Origin: Chloroflexota bacterium | GTDB taxonomy: Bacteria; Chloroflexota; Anaerolineae; B4-G1; DUEL01 | Direction of reading: 5' to 3' | NCBI GenBank assembly: GCA_017743275.1 | Contig: JAGHZG010000051.1 | Coordinates: 1 to 8,542, forward strand | DNA length: 8,542 nucleotides | Part shown: positions 1 to 6,551 of the stretch, piece by piece | Numbering within the stretch: position 1 is the first letter of the stretch | Layout: each line of letters opens with the position of its first letter | Made by a program: the position numbers and the translations under genes | Notes under the pieces: generated by a model | Databases searched by the model: none | Seen by the model: only the letters and a program-made list of their open reading frames with translations | What the model was told of the DNA's origin: nothing

Positions 1-19
1 AGATGTGTATAAGAGACAG
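1..19. other. Tn5 mosaic-end / Nextera adapter (artefact)
   Basis: The first 19 bases, AGATGTGTATAAGAGACAG, are identical to the Tn5 transposase mosaic end added during Nextera tagmentation. They were left on the contig by incomplete adapter trimming. Genomic sequence starts at base 20. The reading frame of the adjacent lipoprotein gene stays open through the adapter, so a gene caller would add six or seven false residues to the C-terminus of that partial protein. Confidence 0.97.
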
Positions 20-766
20 GAACACCGCCGTCTGCACCTGCTCCCCGTCCTGAAGGGTGACGGCGTAGGCAAAGCCGTCCGGAACCCGGCGGCCCACTTC
101 CCCGTCCAGGAACGGGCGGAGGCCCTCCGCCGCCCGGAGGACCTGAGCGGGGTCCACCTGCCAGCGGACGTGGGTGCGGCTCTTCCGGTCCAGGAAATAG
201 AGGGTGCCGTCGGCCGTTGCCATCAGTTCCTGGTCCATCCCGGCGAAACCGCCGGTCCGACGGACCCGCAGGAGGACGCGCGCGGGCAATCCCTTCATCA
301 CCTCTCCTTTCTTCACCAGGATGTACGGCTGACCGTTCGGGTTCAACTGGACCACTCCGTGCAGCCGGAGCAGGGTCTCGGTGGCCTCCCGGTCAAAGGG
401 GGCCAGGCGCGGGAGACCGCTGACGGCCTCCTCTCCGGCGAACACGATGTAGATACCCCCCGTTGCATCGGCGACGGCAACGTCGCTGCGGGTGAGCGGC
501 GGGCCGGAGCCGGCCTCCCCCAGCAGGTCCCACCCCCGGTAGTAGGCGACGACGGTCACCTCCCGTCCCTCGTACGCCCGCGGGTCCGCCAGAATCTCGC
601 CGATGGGGGTGACGGACTCCCCCGTAGATGGCGACGGCAGGGTCTGCGGCTGGGGCGGCGGGGTCGGCGGGGCCGACTGCGGGCTCAGGGGACTGGTCAA
701 GGGCCCCGGCCTGCAGGATGCCAGCAGGATGGTCAGTAACATAGCCGTCAGAATGATCCTTCTCAT
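20..766 (-). CDS. Secreted lipoprotein with OB-fold-like region, 3' end missing
   Basis: This frame is open from an ATG at 766-764 to the adapter, giving 249 residues without a stop, so the C-terminus is missing. The start is supported by a strong Shine-Dalgarno sequence, GGAGG at 774-778, seven bases upstream. The N-terminus MRRIILTAMLLTILLASC is a classic type II signal peptide: two arginines, a hydrophobic core and a lipobox LLASC with the lipidated cysteine at residue 18. The mature protein should be anchored on the outer face of the membrane. A Pro/Ser/Thr/Gln-rich tether follows (about residues 19-52). Next is a region containing GEILADPRAYEGREVTVVAY and DVAVADATGGIYIVF (about residues 56-110), which resembles OB-fold-type lipoprotein domains that I associate with Chloroflexota; this is recollection, not a search. 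Residues 110-249 show no motif I recognise. The substrate is unknown. It is separated from fdhD by 361 bases and probably has its own promoter. Confidence 0.88.
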
Positions 767-801
767 CTCTCCACCTCCGGAACAGGTTGGGGGCAGAGCC
801 T

Positions 802-820
802 GGGCAGGCACAACCTGCCC
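802..820 (-). promoter_or_regulatory. Perfect inverted repeat upstream of lipoprotein gene
   Basis: The arms gggcagg (802-808) and cctgccc (814-820) are exact reverse complements separated by five bases. The dyad sits 36 bases upstream of the lipoprotein start, so it could be an operator or a hairpin in the mRNA leader. No T-run follows it in either direction, so it is not a standard terminator. Its role is inferred from position only. Confidence 0.5.
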
Positions 821-867
821 CACGCCTTCCAGACGCCAGAACCGTCCCGATGGTTCCCAATCTCACC

Positions 868-881
868 GTAACTACTTGCCG
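868..881 (+). repeat. Border motif copy 1 (GTAACTACCTRCCC-like)
   Basis: The sequence gtaactacttgccg matches the other three copies of this motif (8281-8294, 8410-8423 inverted, 8488-8501) at most positions. With two flanking bases, 866-881 agrees at 14 of 16 positions with the reverse complement of 8410-8425. It lies directly at the edge of the 93/94-base tandem repeat. Function is unknown. Confidence 0.6.
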
Positions 882-1123
882 TGTCCATCCGTGTCCCATT
901 CCAATAGCCCACGGATGAACACGGGTTTTGACGGATAGACACGGATAAGAATCCGTGAAAACCCGTACTATCCGTGTCCATCCGTGTCCTGTTCAAAATA
1001 GCCCACGGATGAACACGGGTCTTTACGGATAGACACCGATAGGAATCCGTGAAAATCTGTATCATCCGTGTCCATCCGTGTCCCGTTCAACAGCCCACGG
1101 ATGGATACGGATGAACACGGATG
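881..1123. repeat. Imperfect 93/94-base tandem repeat, about 2.6 copies
   Basis: Unit 1 is 881-973 and unit 2 is 974-1067. A third, shortened and diverged unit runs from 1068 to about 1123. Each opens with gtgtccatccgtgtcc, followed by agcccacggatg; units 1 and 2 then share acggatagacac and aatccgtgaaaa. Each unit is itself made of inverted words: in unit 1, ccgtgtccatccgtg (879-893) can pair with cacggatgaacacgg (910-924) with one mismatch across a 16-base loop. The third unit ends five bases from the fdhD stop. Composition is clearly more AT-rich than the neighbouring genes. On the minus strand the hairpins lie downstream of fdhD and could stabilise or end its transcript, but there is no U-tract. 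Confidence 0.85.
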
Positions 1124-1127
1124 CTAC

Positions 1128-1904
1128 TCAATATCTGTCGTGCAGGCCGATGACCCGGTGGGCGCCGGCGTAGACGCGGAAGCGGTCGCCCCGCGCGTAG
1201 CCGATGAGGGCAATATTCCGGAGACGGGCCAGTTCCACCGAGAGGGAGGTCGGGGACGAGAGGGAGATCACCACCGGTGTGCCCATCCGGGCCGCCTTCA
1301 CCAGCATCTCCGAACTGACCCGCCCGGTGGTGAGGAGAATCCGGTCCCGCAGCGGTTGGTTCTGGCGCAGGCAGAGGCCGGCCAGTTTATCCACCGTGTT
1401 GTGGCGGCCCACGTCCTCCGCCACACAGAGCAGACCCTCCCTTTCGGCCAGGGCGGAGGTGTGCAGGCCGCGCACCCGGCGGTAGAGGACGGCCGCTTCC
1501 TGCAGGCGGCGCATCAGGCGGACTACCTGGTCCGGGGTCACGGTGAGGTCGCTTTCCAGCGGCGGGCGCACCTCCCGCAGGTCCTCAAAGGTCGTCCCGC
1601 CGCCACAGCCGGAGGTCAGCGTGCGCAGGGCAGGGACCTCCACGTCCCGGTAGAGCCACACGTCCACACAACGGCGGCTCCCGCAGACGCGCACACTGGC
1701 CACTTCCTCCATCCCGTCAATCAACTCCTCGTTGTAGAGGAAGCCGACCGCCAGTTCCTCCAGCAGGGTCGGCGTGCACATCAGGCCGACCAGGTCCTGC
1801 CCGTTGACGGTGAGGATAACCTCTTCTTCCACCGGCAGAGCGCCGGATTCCTGCCGGGTGGTGCCTTTTTCGTAGAAAAGAATGTCGGCCGGGTAGACAG
1901 CCAT
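1128..1904 (-). CDS. fdhD: FdhD, sulfurtransferase for formate dehydrogenase maturation
   Basis: The 258-residue cytoplasmic protein is normal length for FdhD, which passes sulfur from a cysteine desulfurase to the molybdenum (or tungsten) bis-guanylyl cofactor of formate dehydrogenases. Family motifs are clear: LTSGCGGG (96-103) in the active-site loop, EDVGRHNTVDKLAG (163-176), TTGRVSSEM (192-200), and SLSSPTSLSVELA (214-226) followed by IALIGYARGDRFRVYAG (231-247). The loop has one cysteine, C100; the second cysteine of the E. coli CxxC pair is glycine here. In-frame starts are ATG 1904 and GTG 1934. I chose the ATG because the ten extra residues from the GTG (MSFVFFVDRE) are encoded by the repeat at 1911-1971 and the protein after the ATG already has a normal FdhD N-terminus. 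Only a weak GGA precedes it. The gene lies 42 bases downstream of tkt, probably in the same transcript. No formate dehydrogenase subunit is in view. Confidence 0.95.
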   Translation of the reverse strand: MAVYPADILFYEKGTTRQESGALPVEEEVILTVNGQDLVGLMCTPTLLEELAVGFLYNEELIDGMEEVASVRVCGSRRCVDVWLYRDVEVPALRTLTSGCGGGTTFEDLREVRPPLESDLTVTPDQVVRLMRRLQEAAVLYRRVRGLHTSALAEREGLLCVAEDVGRHNTVDKLAGLCLRQNQPLRDRILLTTGRVSSEMLVKAARMGTPVVISLSSPTSLSVELARLRNIALIGYARGDRFRVYAGAHRVIGLHDRY

Positions 1905-1910
1905 TTCTCT

Positions 1911-1971
1911 ATCCACGAAGAACACGAAGGACACGAATCGTTTTGATTACTGCTTTGTGCCCTTCGTGGAT
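1911..1971 (-). repeat. Large imperfect hairpin of 'ccacgaag' words, tkt end to fdhD leader
   Basis: The 19-base arms 1911-1929 and 1953-1971 are inverted copies built from ccacgaag-type words, with a 23-base loop (1930-1952). In the minus-strand RNA they form 16 Watson-Crick pairs, two G-U pairs and one mismatch, with ten perfect pairs at the base. The distal arm encodes the last residues of transketolase (STKGTK before the final Q). The other arm ends six bases before the fdhD ATG. Unfolding may affect fdhD translation, or the hairpin may protect or separate the two messages. No U-tract follows, so it is not a typical intrinsic terminator. A partial word of the same kind (tccacgaa) occurs at 8527-8534. 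Confidence 0.8.
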
Positions 1972-3953
1972 ACAATCTCCAGGGCCCGTTCTGTCACCGC
2001 CTGGGGAGTGAAGCCGAATTTCTCCATCAGGACCGGGTAGGGGGCCGAGGCGCCGAACCGCTGGACGCCGATGACGGCCCCGCCCGGGCCCACGTACCGC
2101 TCCCAGCCCAGCGGGACGGCGGCCTCTATGGCGATTTTGGGGACGGTCGGAGGCAGGACGGCCATCCGGTAATCCGGCGGCTGGGCGTCAAACAGTTCCC
2201 AGGACGGCATGGAGACGACACGCGCGCGGACGCCCCGCTCCGCCAGCCCCTCCTGCGCGGCCAGCGCCAGGTGCACCTCGGAGCCGGAGGCGATGAGGAC
2301 CAGGTCCGGGTCGCCCTGGGGGGCCTCCCGCAGGACATAGGCGCCCCGGGCCAGGTTCTCCGCCCCGGCCTTATCGCTCCGGTCCAGCACCGGCAGATTC
2401 TGGCGGGTGAGGAGCAGGGCGGTGGGGCCATCACGGCGGCGCAGCGCAGCCCGCCAGGCCTGGGCGGTCTCGCTGGCGTCGCAGGGGCGGATGACGGTCA
2501 GGTTGGGGATGGCGCGCAGGGCCGCCAGGTGCTCCACCGGCTGGTGGGTGGGGCCGTCCTCCCCGATCCAGAGGGAGTCGTGGGTCCAGACGTACACCAC
2601 CGGCAGGTGCATCATTGCGGCCAGGCGGACCGCCGGTCGCATATAGTCGGAGAAGACCAGAAAGGTCCCGCCGTAGGGGATGAGGCCGCCGTGGAGGGCC
2701 ATCCCGTTGAGGATGGCACCCATGGCGTGCTCCCGGACGCCGAAGTGGAGATTGCGGCCAGCGGGGGTATCCCGCTGGAAGTCACCGTAGCCCTTCAGCA
2801 GGGTCAGGTTGGAGGGGGCCAGGTCGGCGGAGCCGCCGATGAGAGTGGGAAGGGCCTTTGCCAGCGCGTTCAGGACAATGCCGGAGGCCTTCCGGGTGGC
2901 CATCGGGCCGTCGGCGGGGGAGAAGGACGGGATGGCCTCCTCCCAGCCGTCGGGGAGTTCGCCAGCCCAGAGGCGCTCCAGCAGCGCCGCCTCGCGGGGG
3001 TACTGGCGGGCGTAGTCGGCGAAGGTCGCCTGCCAGCGGGCCTGCGCGGCGGCCCCCTCCTCCACTGCCCGCCGGAAGACGGGCAGGACCTCCGGCGGGA
3101 CCCAGAACTGCGCGTCCGGCGGCCATCCCAGGGCCTGCTTGGTCAGCCGGACCTCTTCTTCTCCCAGAGGTTCGCCGTGAGCAGAGGCGGAATCCTGCTT
3201 GTGCGGGCTTCCGTAGGCGATATGGGTCCGGCAGATGATGAGGGACGGGCGGGCCGTCTCCCGACGCGCGGCCCGGATGGCCGCCGCGATGGCCTTCAGG
3301 TCGTACCCGTCCACTCTCTGGACGTGCCAGCCGTACGCGCGGAAGCGGGCGGCGACGTCTTCGGTGAAGGTGATGTCGGTGGAGCCTTCAATGGAGATGT
3401 CGTTATCGTCGTAGAGGTAGACCAGTTTGCCCAGGCCCAGGTGCCCGGCCAGCGACGCCGCCTCGTGGCTGATGCCCTCCATCAGGTCGCCGTCGGAGAC
3501 GATGGCGTAGGTGTAGTGGTCAAAAATGGGGAAGCCGGGCCGGTTGAAGGTGGCGGCCAGGAACCGCTCGGCAATGGCCATCCCGACGCCGTTGGCGAAG
3601 CCCTGTCCCAGCGGGCCGGTGGTGGTCTCCACGCCGGGGGTCAGGCCGTATTCAGGATGGCCGGGGGTCCGGCTCCCCCACTGCCGGAAGGCCATCAGGT
3701 CCTCCAGCGTCAGGTCGTAGCCGGTGAGGTAGAGCAGGCTATAAAGGAGCATGGAGCCGTGACCGGCGGAGAGGACGAACCGGTCCCGGTCCGGCCACTT
3801 CGGGTCCTTCGGGTTGTGCTTGAGGAACCGGGTCCAGAGGACGTAGGCGACGTCGGCCATGCCCATTGGCATGCCGGGATGGCCAGAGCGGGCCTTCTGG
3901 ACGCCGTCCATGGCCAGAGTGCGGATGGTGTTGATGCAGAGTTGGTCTATCAT
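1947..3953 (-). CDS. tkt: Transketolase
   Basis: The 668-residue protein is full length for bacterial transketolase, which moves two-carbon ketol units between sugar phosphates in the pentose phosphate and Calvin-type pathways using thiamine diphosphate and Mg2+. Conserved elements appear in order: SGHPGMPMG (23-31, with H25), [10 protein letters not shown] (62-71, H65), GPLGQG (113-118), the diphosphate/Mg motif [11 protein letters not shown] ending in YDDN (155-184), [10 protein letters not shown] (255-264), [10 protein letters not shown] (373-382), FGVREHAM (404-411, catalytic E408) and [13 protein letters not shown] (464-476). All three domains are present. One local oddity is LWIG at 461-464, where the usual bacterial sequence is IGLG. 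The ATG at 3953 gives the expected N-terminus ([20 protein letters not shown]). No Shine-Dalgarno is visible because the leader is a cgcagg-word array. The last seven codons are part of the 1911-1971 repeat. It lies 87 bases downstream of the NACHT-HEAT gene. Confidence 0.97.
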   Translation of the reverse strand: MIDQLCINTIRTLAMDGVQKARSGHPGMPMGMADVAYVLWTRFLKHNPKDPKWPDRDRFVLSAGHGSMLLYSLLYLTGYDLTLEDLMAFRQWGSRTPGHPEYGLTPGVETTTGPLGQGFANGVGMAIAERFLAATFNRPGFPIFDHYTYAIVSDGDLMEGISHEAASLAGHLGLGKLVYLYDDNDISIEGSTDITFTEDVAARFRAYGWHVQRVDGYDLKAIAAAIRAARRETARPSLIICRTHIAYGSPHKQDSASAHGEPLGEEEVRLTKQALGWPPDAQFWVPPEVLPVFRRAVEEGAAAQARWQATFADYARQYPREAALLERLWAGELPDGWEEAIPSFSPADGPMATRKASGIVLNALAKALPTLIGGSADLAPSNLTLLKGYGDFQRDTPAGRNLHFGVREHAMGAILNGMALHGGLIPYGGTFLVFSDYMRPAVRLAAMMHLPVVYVWTHDSLWIGEDGPTHQPVEHLAALRAIPNLTVIRPCDASETAQAWRAALRRRDGPTALLLTRQNLPVLDRSDKAGAENLARGAYVLREAPQGDPDLVLIASGSEVHLALAAQEGLAERGVRARVVSMPSWELFDAQPPDYRMAVLPPTVPKIAIEAAVPLGWERYVGPGGAVIGVQRFGASAPYPVLMEKFGFTPQAVTERALEIVSTKGTKQ

Positions 3954-4026
3954 GGCGCAGGGTCGCAGGTCGCAGGGTCGCAGAGCGCAGGTCGCAAGGC
4001 GCAGGGCGCAGGGTCGCAGGGCGCAC
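3954..4026. repeat. Degenerate 7-8 base word array (ggtcgcag / ggcgcag)
   Basis: About ten contiguous words alternate between g(g)tcgcag and ggcgcag, for example 3961-3968, 3969-3975, 3976-3983, 3998-4004, 4005-4011 and 4012-4019. The array fills nearly the whole 87-base gap between the NACHT-HEAT stop and the tkt ATG and touches the tkt start codon, so the tkt leader RNA would be a run of CCTGCG words with no ribosome binding site. Word length varies between seven and eight, so it is not a frame-preserving coding repeat. Function is unknown. Confidence 0.8.
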
Positions 4027-4040
4027 GGTGGCGGGTGGCG

Positions 4041-6551
4041 CTACGCCGGGATGCTCAGCCCGTAGCGGGCGCTCAGTTCTTCCAGCGCCCGGAGGGCCAT
4101 CCGGGCCACATCCGGTTCGGGGTCGTTCAGGGCACGGCGGAGCGCGTCCACATGTTCAGGGCGGCCCACCCAGCCCAGGGTCTGAGCGGCGGCCCGGCGG
4201 ACGGGGGCCGGGCCCTCCGCCAGGGCCCGCAGCAGGGGGCCGAAGGCGGCCTCGCCGATGCCCACCCCTTCGCCCTGTTCGGCGGCCCAGGCGATCAGCC
4301 AGCCCATGTCCCAGGGGACGGGCGGTGAAGGGGGCGGGGTCGGTTTCGCCTTCTGCTCCCGTTCGGATAGAGCGGTTCCGGCGGCGGAGCGGACAATCCA
4401 CTGGGGGTCTTCCCGCGCCGTTTTTTCCAGCAGTTCCCGGGCCCAGAGGGCCTCAATTTCCCCCAGCCCGTAGGCCGCGGCCCGCCGGACCATGAAGTCA
4501 TCGTGCTGCAGGGCCTCCCGGAGCACCTTGTAGCCTTCTTCCCCCTGGCGGGCCAGGGCCCGCGCGGCCTCCACCTGGAGGGTTTCATCGCCGGAGGTCA
4601 GCACGTGGACCAGCCACTCTACCGCCGCGGGGACGTTCGTTTCTCCCAGGGCGTGGACGGCCGCGATGCGGACGGTCTCTTCGGGGTCCTCCAGCGCTTT
4701 GGCCAGGCTGGAAAGGTCGGCCCCTTCGCGGAGGAAGGCCATTATGCGGGCCGCGATGGCCCGCACAGCCGGGTTGGGGTTGCGGAGCGCGTGGCGCAGA
4801 AAGAGGGGCACTCCCGGGTCGCTGGTCCGGATCAGCGCCTCCGCCAGCCGGTGACGGGATTCGTCGGAGAGGTTGGGGGCCAGCAGCGAGCGGCCCAGGA
4901 GGGCCATCACGCCGTTGCGCCACTGGGCTTCGCGGGGAGCCAGCGCGGCCCAGCGCGCCGCGGTCCGCAGGCGGGTCTGCCAGAGGTCGTCGGGGCGGGA
5001 AAGCCAGGCCTGGACCACCGGCTCCATCCTCCCCACCTCCGCGTAGAAATCCACCACGGTGAGCCAGGAAGGATCATCCAGATGAGCGACCAGCAGGTCT
5101 GGAGAGGATGCCAGTTCCTCCGCGGTCAGCATGGCCTGCCAGAGGGAATGGGCAAACCGGTACCGGTCGGTAGCGCAGGCGACCAGCGGCCCGCCGGGGG
5201 CCAGGAAGGCCTTCAGGAACGACGCCAGGGCCGCCCGGACGCGCTTCGGTTCGGGGGCAGGCGGACGCTCCGGTGCGGGTTGTTCAGCCGGAGGCGCGCT
5301 CTCTGGCGAGGATTCGGTCTCTGCAGACGGGGGGCCCGCCGGGGACACGGCCTCTTCTCCATAGGACGGTCCGACCACCGGAGAGACCGGGGTCAGTTTC
5401 TGACGGAGGAGTTCCTCCAGTTCCTGGCGAGTGCAGATGGACCGACCGTCCTCCTGAAGTTTCCGGGCCAGGGTGCGCAGGATGTCCAGCGGATCCAGGG
5501 GCTCCACCCCTTCCAACGGAGGGAGGTCGGGGAATCCCCTGGCCCATCGCTCCAGGCGGTGGTGGAAAGGGTCCGTCCGCCTGGACGGGACGATGCCGTT
5601 TTCCAGAAGCCACCCGGCACAGAGGGCCACGTCCAACAGAGAGTTCGTCCGTTTCAGCACCCGCGTCAGTTCTTCCGTGGCCCGCTCCAGGGGGAAGTTT
5701 TCCGGGGCAGGCAGGCGGGTCAGAAAATCCCGCACCTGGGGACGGTCCCAGGGGCAGAGGCGGAGGGGGACGAATCCGGCGTTCGCCAGGGGGGCGTACT
5801 GCCCGGCTCCTACGGCGATCACCCAGATGTTGGCGGGAAAGGCATCGGCCAGTTCCGTCAGCCAGGCCGTGGCCCGTTCCTGCGCGTCGGGGGCCAGTTC
5901 GTCCCATCCGTCGGCCAGGATCAGCGCGCCGCCCGTCTGGAGCGCCTGGCGGAGAGGCGTCGCGGCGGGGGCGGGGGCCCCAACGGCCTGCAGCGCGCCC
6001 TGGACCAGCCGCTGGGCCGGCGTGGAGGCTTTTTTCCCCTCTGGGGGCAGGGTCCAGTCCAGCGCCGGGAGGTAGATGTAGAGGGGAATCCGCCCTGTGG
6101 AGAGAGCCGGCCCTGTTCCGCTTTCCGGGCGCGCGTGAGTCAGGGCCAGGTAGGCCAGCAGGGTGGTTCGCCCCGAGGCGGGCCCCCCGGCCAGCAGAAT
6201 CCGGGAGTGGCCCCGCAGGGCATCGCTGGGAGAGAGGAGTTGGGGGGCCAGGGAGACATCCTGCTCCGGGTCCGGCAGGGGCAGCGGCAGGACCAGGTGC
6301 GCTGGGACGAAGTACTGCTCCAGAGGGGCCAGGTCCGCCAGCGCGTGGGCACTCTGAGCCCAGCGGATGACCCGTTCCCGGTACCGGGCCTCCCATCCGG
6401 CCGTGATCTGGCCGAAGGCGCTCAGGACCAACCGGCGCGCCTCCTGCCAGCCTCGCTGAAGCGGCTCATGGAGCAAATAGATCAGGCCGATGAGCAGGAG
6501 AGTGAATCCTGCACCCAGGAAAGCGGAGTAGACGTCAAATTGCCATCCCAT
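4041..6551 (-). CDS. Membrane-anchored NACHT-type NTPase with C-terminal HEAT repeats
   Basis: The 836-residue protein has one N-terminal membrane segment (about 8-27, FLGAGFTLLLIGLIYLL) followed by basic residues, which predicts a cytoplasmic body. A P-loop lies at 121-130 (AGGPASGRTT) and a NACHT-style Walker B at 211-219 (ILADGWDEL). YRFAHSLWQAMLTAEEL (464-480) resembles the motif closing NACHT helical regions. A Pro/Glu/Ser-rich linker occupies about 388-436. HEAT/PBS-lyase-like repeats cover about 580-730 and 768-827, for example DPEETVRIAAVHALGE. The Walker A lysine is replaced by arginine (R128), so hydrolysis may be weak or absent. NACHT/STAND proteins act as ligand-triggered switches in signalling and some antiphage systems; HEAT repeats usually bind a partner. 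The ligand, the partner and any defence role are not shown here. The ATG at 6551 has a GGTGGAG-type ribosome site and overlaps the upstream gene by 17 bases, indicating coupled translation. Confidence 0.85.
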   Translation of the reverse strand: MGWQFDVYSAFLGAGFTLLLIGLIYLLHEPLQRGWQEARRLVLSAFGQITAGWEARYRERVIRWAQSAHALADLAPLEQYFVPAHLVLPLPLPDPEQDVSLAPQLLSPSDALRGHSRILLAGGPASGRTTLLAYLALTHARPESGTGPALSTGRIPLYIYLPALDWTLPPEGKKASTPAQRLVQGALQAVGAPAPAATPLRQALQTGGALILADGWDELAPDAQERATAWLTELADAFPANIWVIAVGAGQYAPLANAGFVPLRLCPWDRPQVRDFLTRLPAPENFPLERATEELTRVLKRTNSLLDVALCAGWLLENGIVPSRRTDPFHHRLERWARGFPDLPPLEGVEPLDPLDILRTLARKLQEDGRSICTRQELEELLRQKLTPVSPVVGPSYGEEAVSPAGPPSAETESSPESAPPAEQPAPERPPAPEPKRVRAALASFLKAFLAPGGPLVACATDRYRFAHSLWQAMLTAEELASSPDLLVAHLDDPSWLTVVDFYAEVGRMEPVVQAWLSRPDDLWQTRLRTAARWAALAPREAQWRNGVMALLGRSLLAPNLSDESRHRLAEALIRTSDPGVPLFLRHALRNPNPAVRAIAARIMAFLREGADLSSLAKALEDPEETVRIAAVHALGETNVPAAVEWLVHVLTSGDETLQVEAARALARQGEEGYKVLREALQHDDFMVRRAAAYGLGEIEALWARELLEKTAREDPQWIVRSAAGTALSEREQKAKPTPPPSPPVPWDMGWLIAWAAEQGEGVGIGEAAFGPLLRALAEGPAPVRRAAAQTLGWVGRPEHVDALRRALNDPEPDVARMALRALEELSARYGLSIPA

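Larger units (their letters stand above)
767..1127. other. Repeat-rich intergenic region between fdhD and lipoprotein gene
   Basis: This 361-base stretch holds no credible gene. From the lipoprotein end it contains the lipoprotein ribosome binding site (774-778), a perfect inverted repeat (802-820), a copy of the border motif (868-881) and an imperfect tandem repeat (881-1123) that abuts the fdhD stop codon. I found no convincing -35/-10 pair for the lipoprotein gene, although a promoter is expected somewhere in 780-880. Reading frames across this stretch are built from repeat words. Confidence 0.8.

Noticed and set aside
5..739. 244-residue plus-strand frame at the left edge
   Set aside because: Its first codons are adapter sequence and it is antisense to the lipoprotein, which has a ribosome site and signal peptide.
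881..1123. CRISPR-like array
   Set aside because: Units are contiguous, 93/94 bases long, similar throughout and lack unique spacers; no cas gene is present.
1905..1934. GTG start adding ten residues (MSFVFFVDRE) to FdhD
   Set aside because: The added residues are encoded by the ccacgaag repeat, so the extension is more likely accidental; ATG 1904 gives the family-typical N-terminus.
1068..1946. 292-residue plus-strand frame covering fdhD
   Set aside because: Antisense to fdhD, begins in the tandem repeat and ends in the hairpin repeat; no domain.
1911..1971. Intrinsic terminator between tkt and fdhD
   Set aside because: The stem is strong, but no U-tract follows on the minus strand and the fdhD start lies only six bases beyond.
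2271..4328. 685-residue plus-strand open frame opposite transketolase
   Set aside because: It is antisense to a certain tkt gene, is rich in Gly/Val/Gln/Arg from complementary GC-rich codons and shows no recognisable domain.
5284..6396. 370-residue minus-strand frame in another phase of the NACHT-HEAT gene
   Set aside because: It lies wholly within the NACHT-HEAT gene, is dominated by Pro/Gly/Arg/Ala and has no motif; not a frameshifted second gene.
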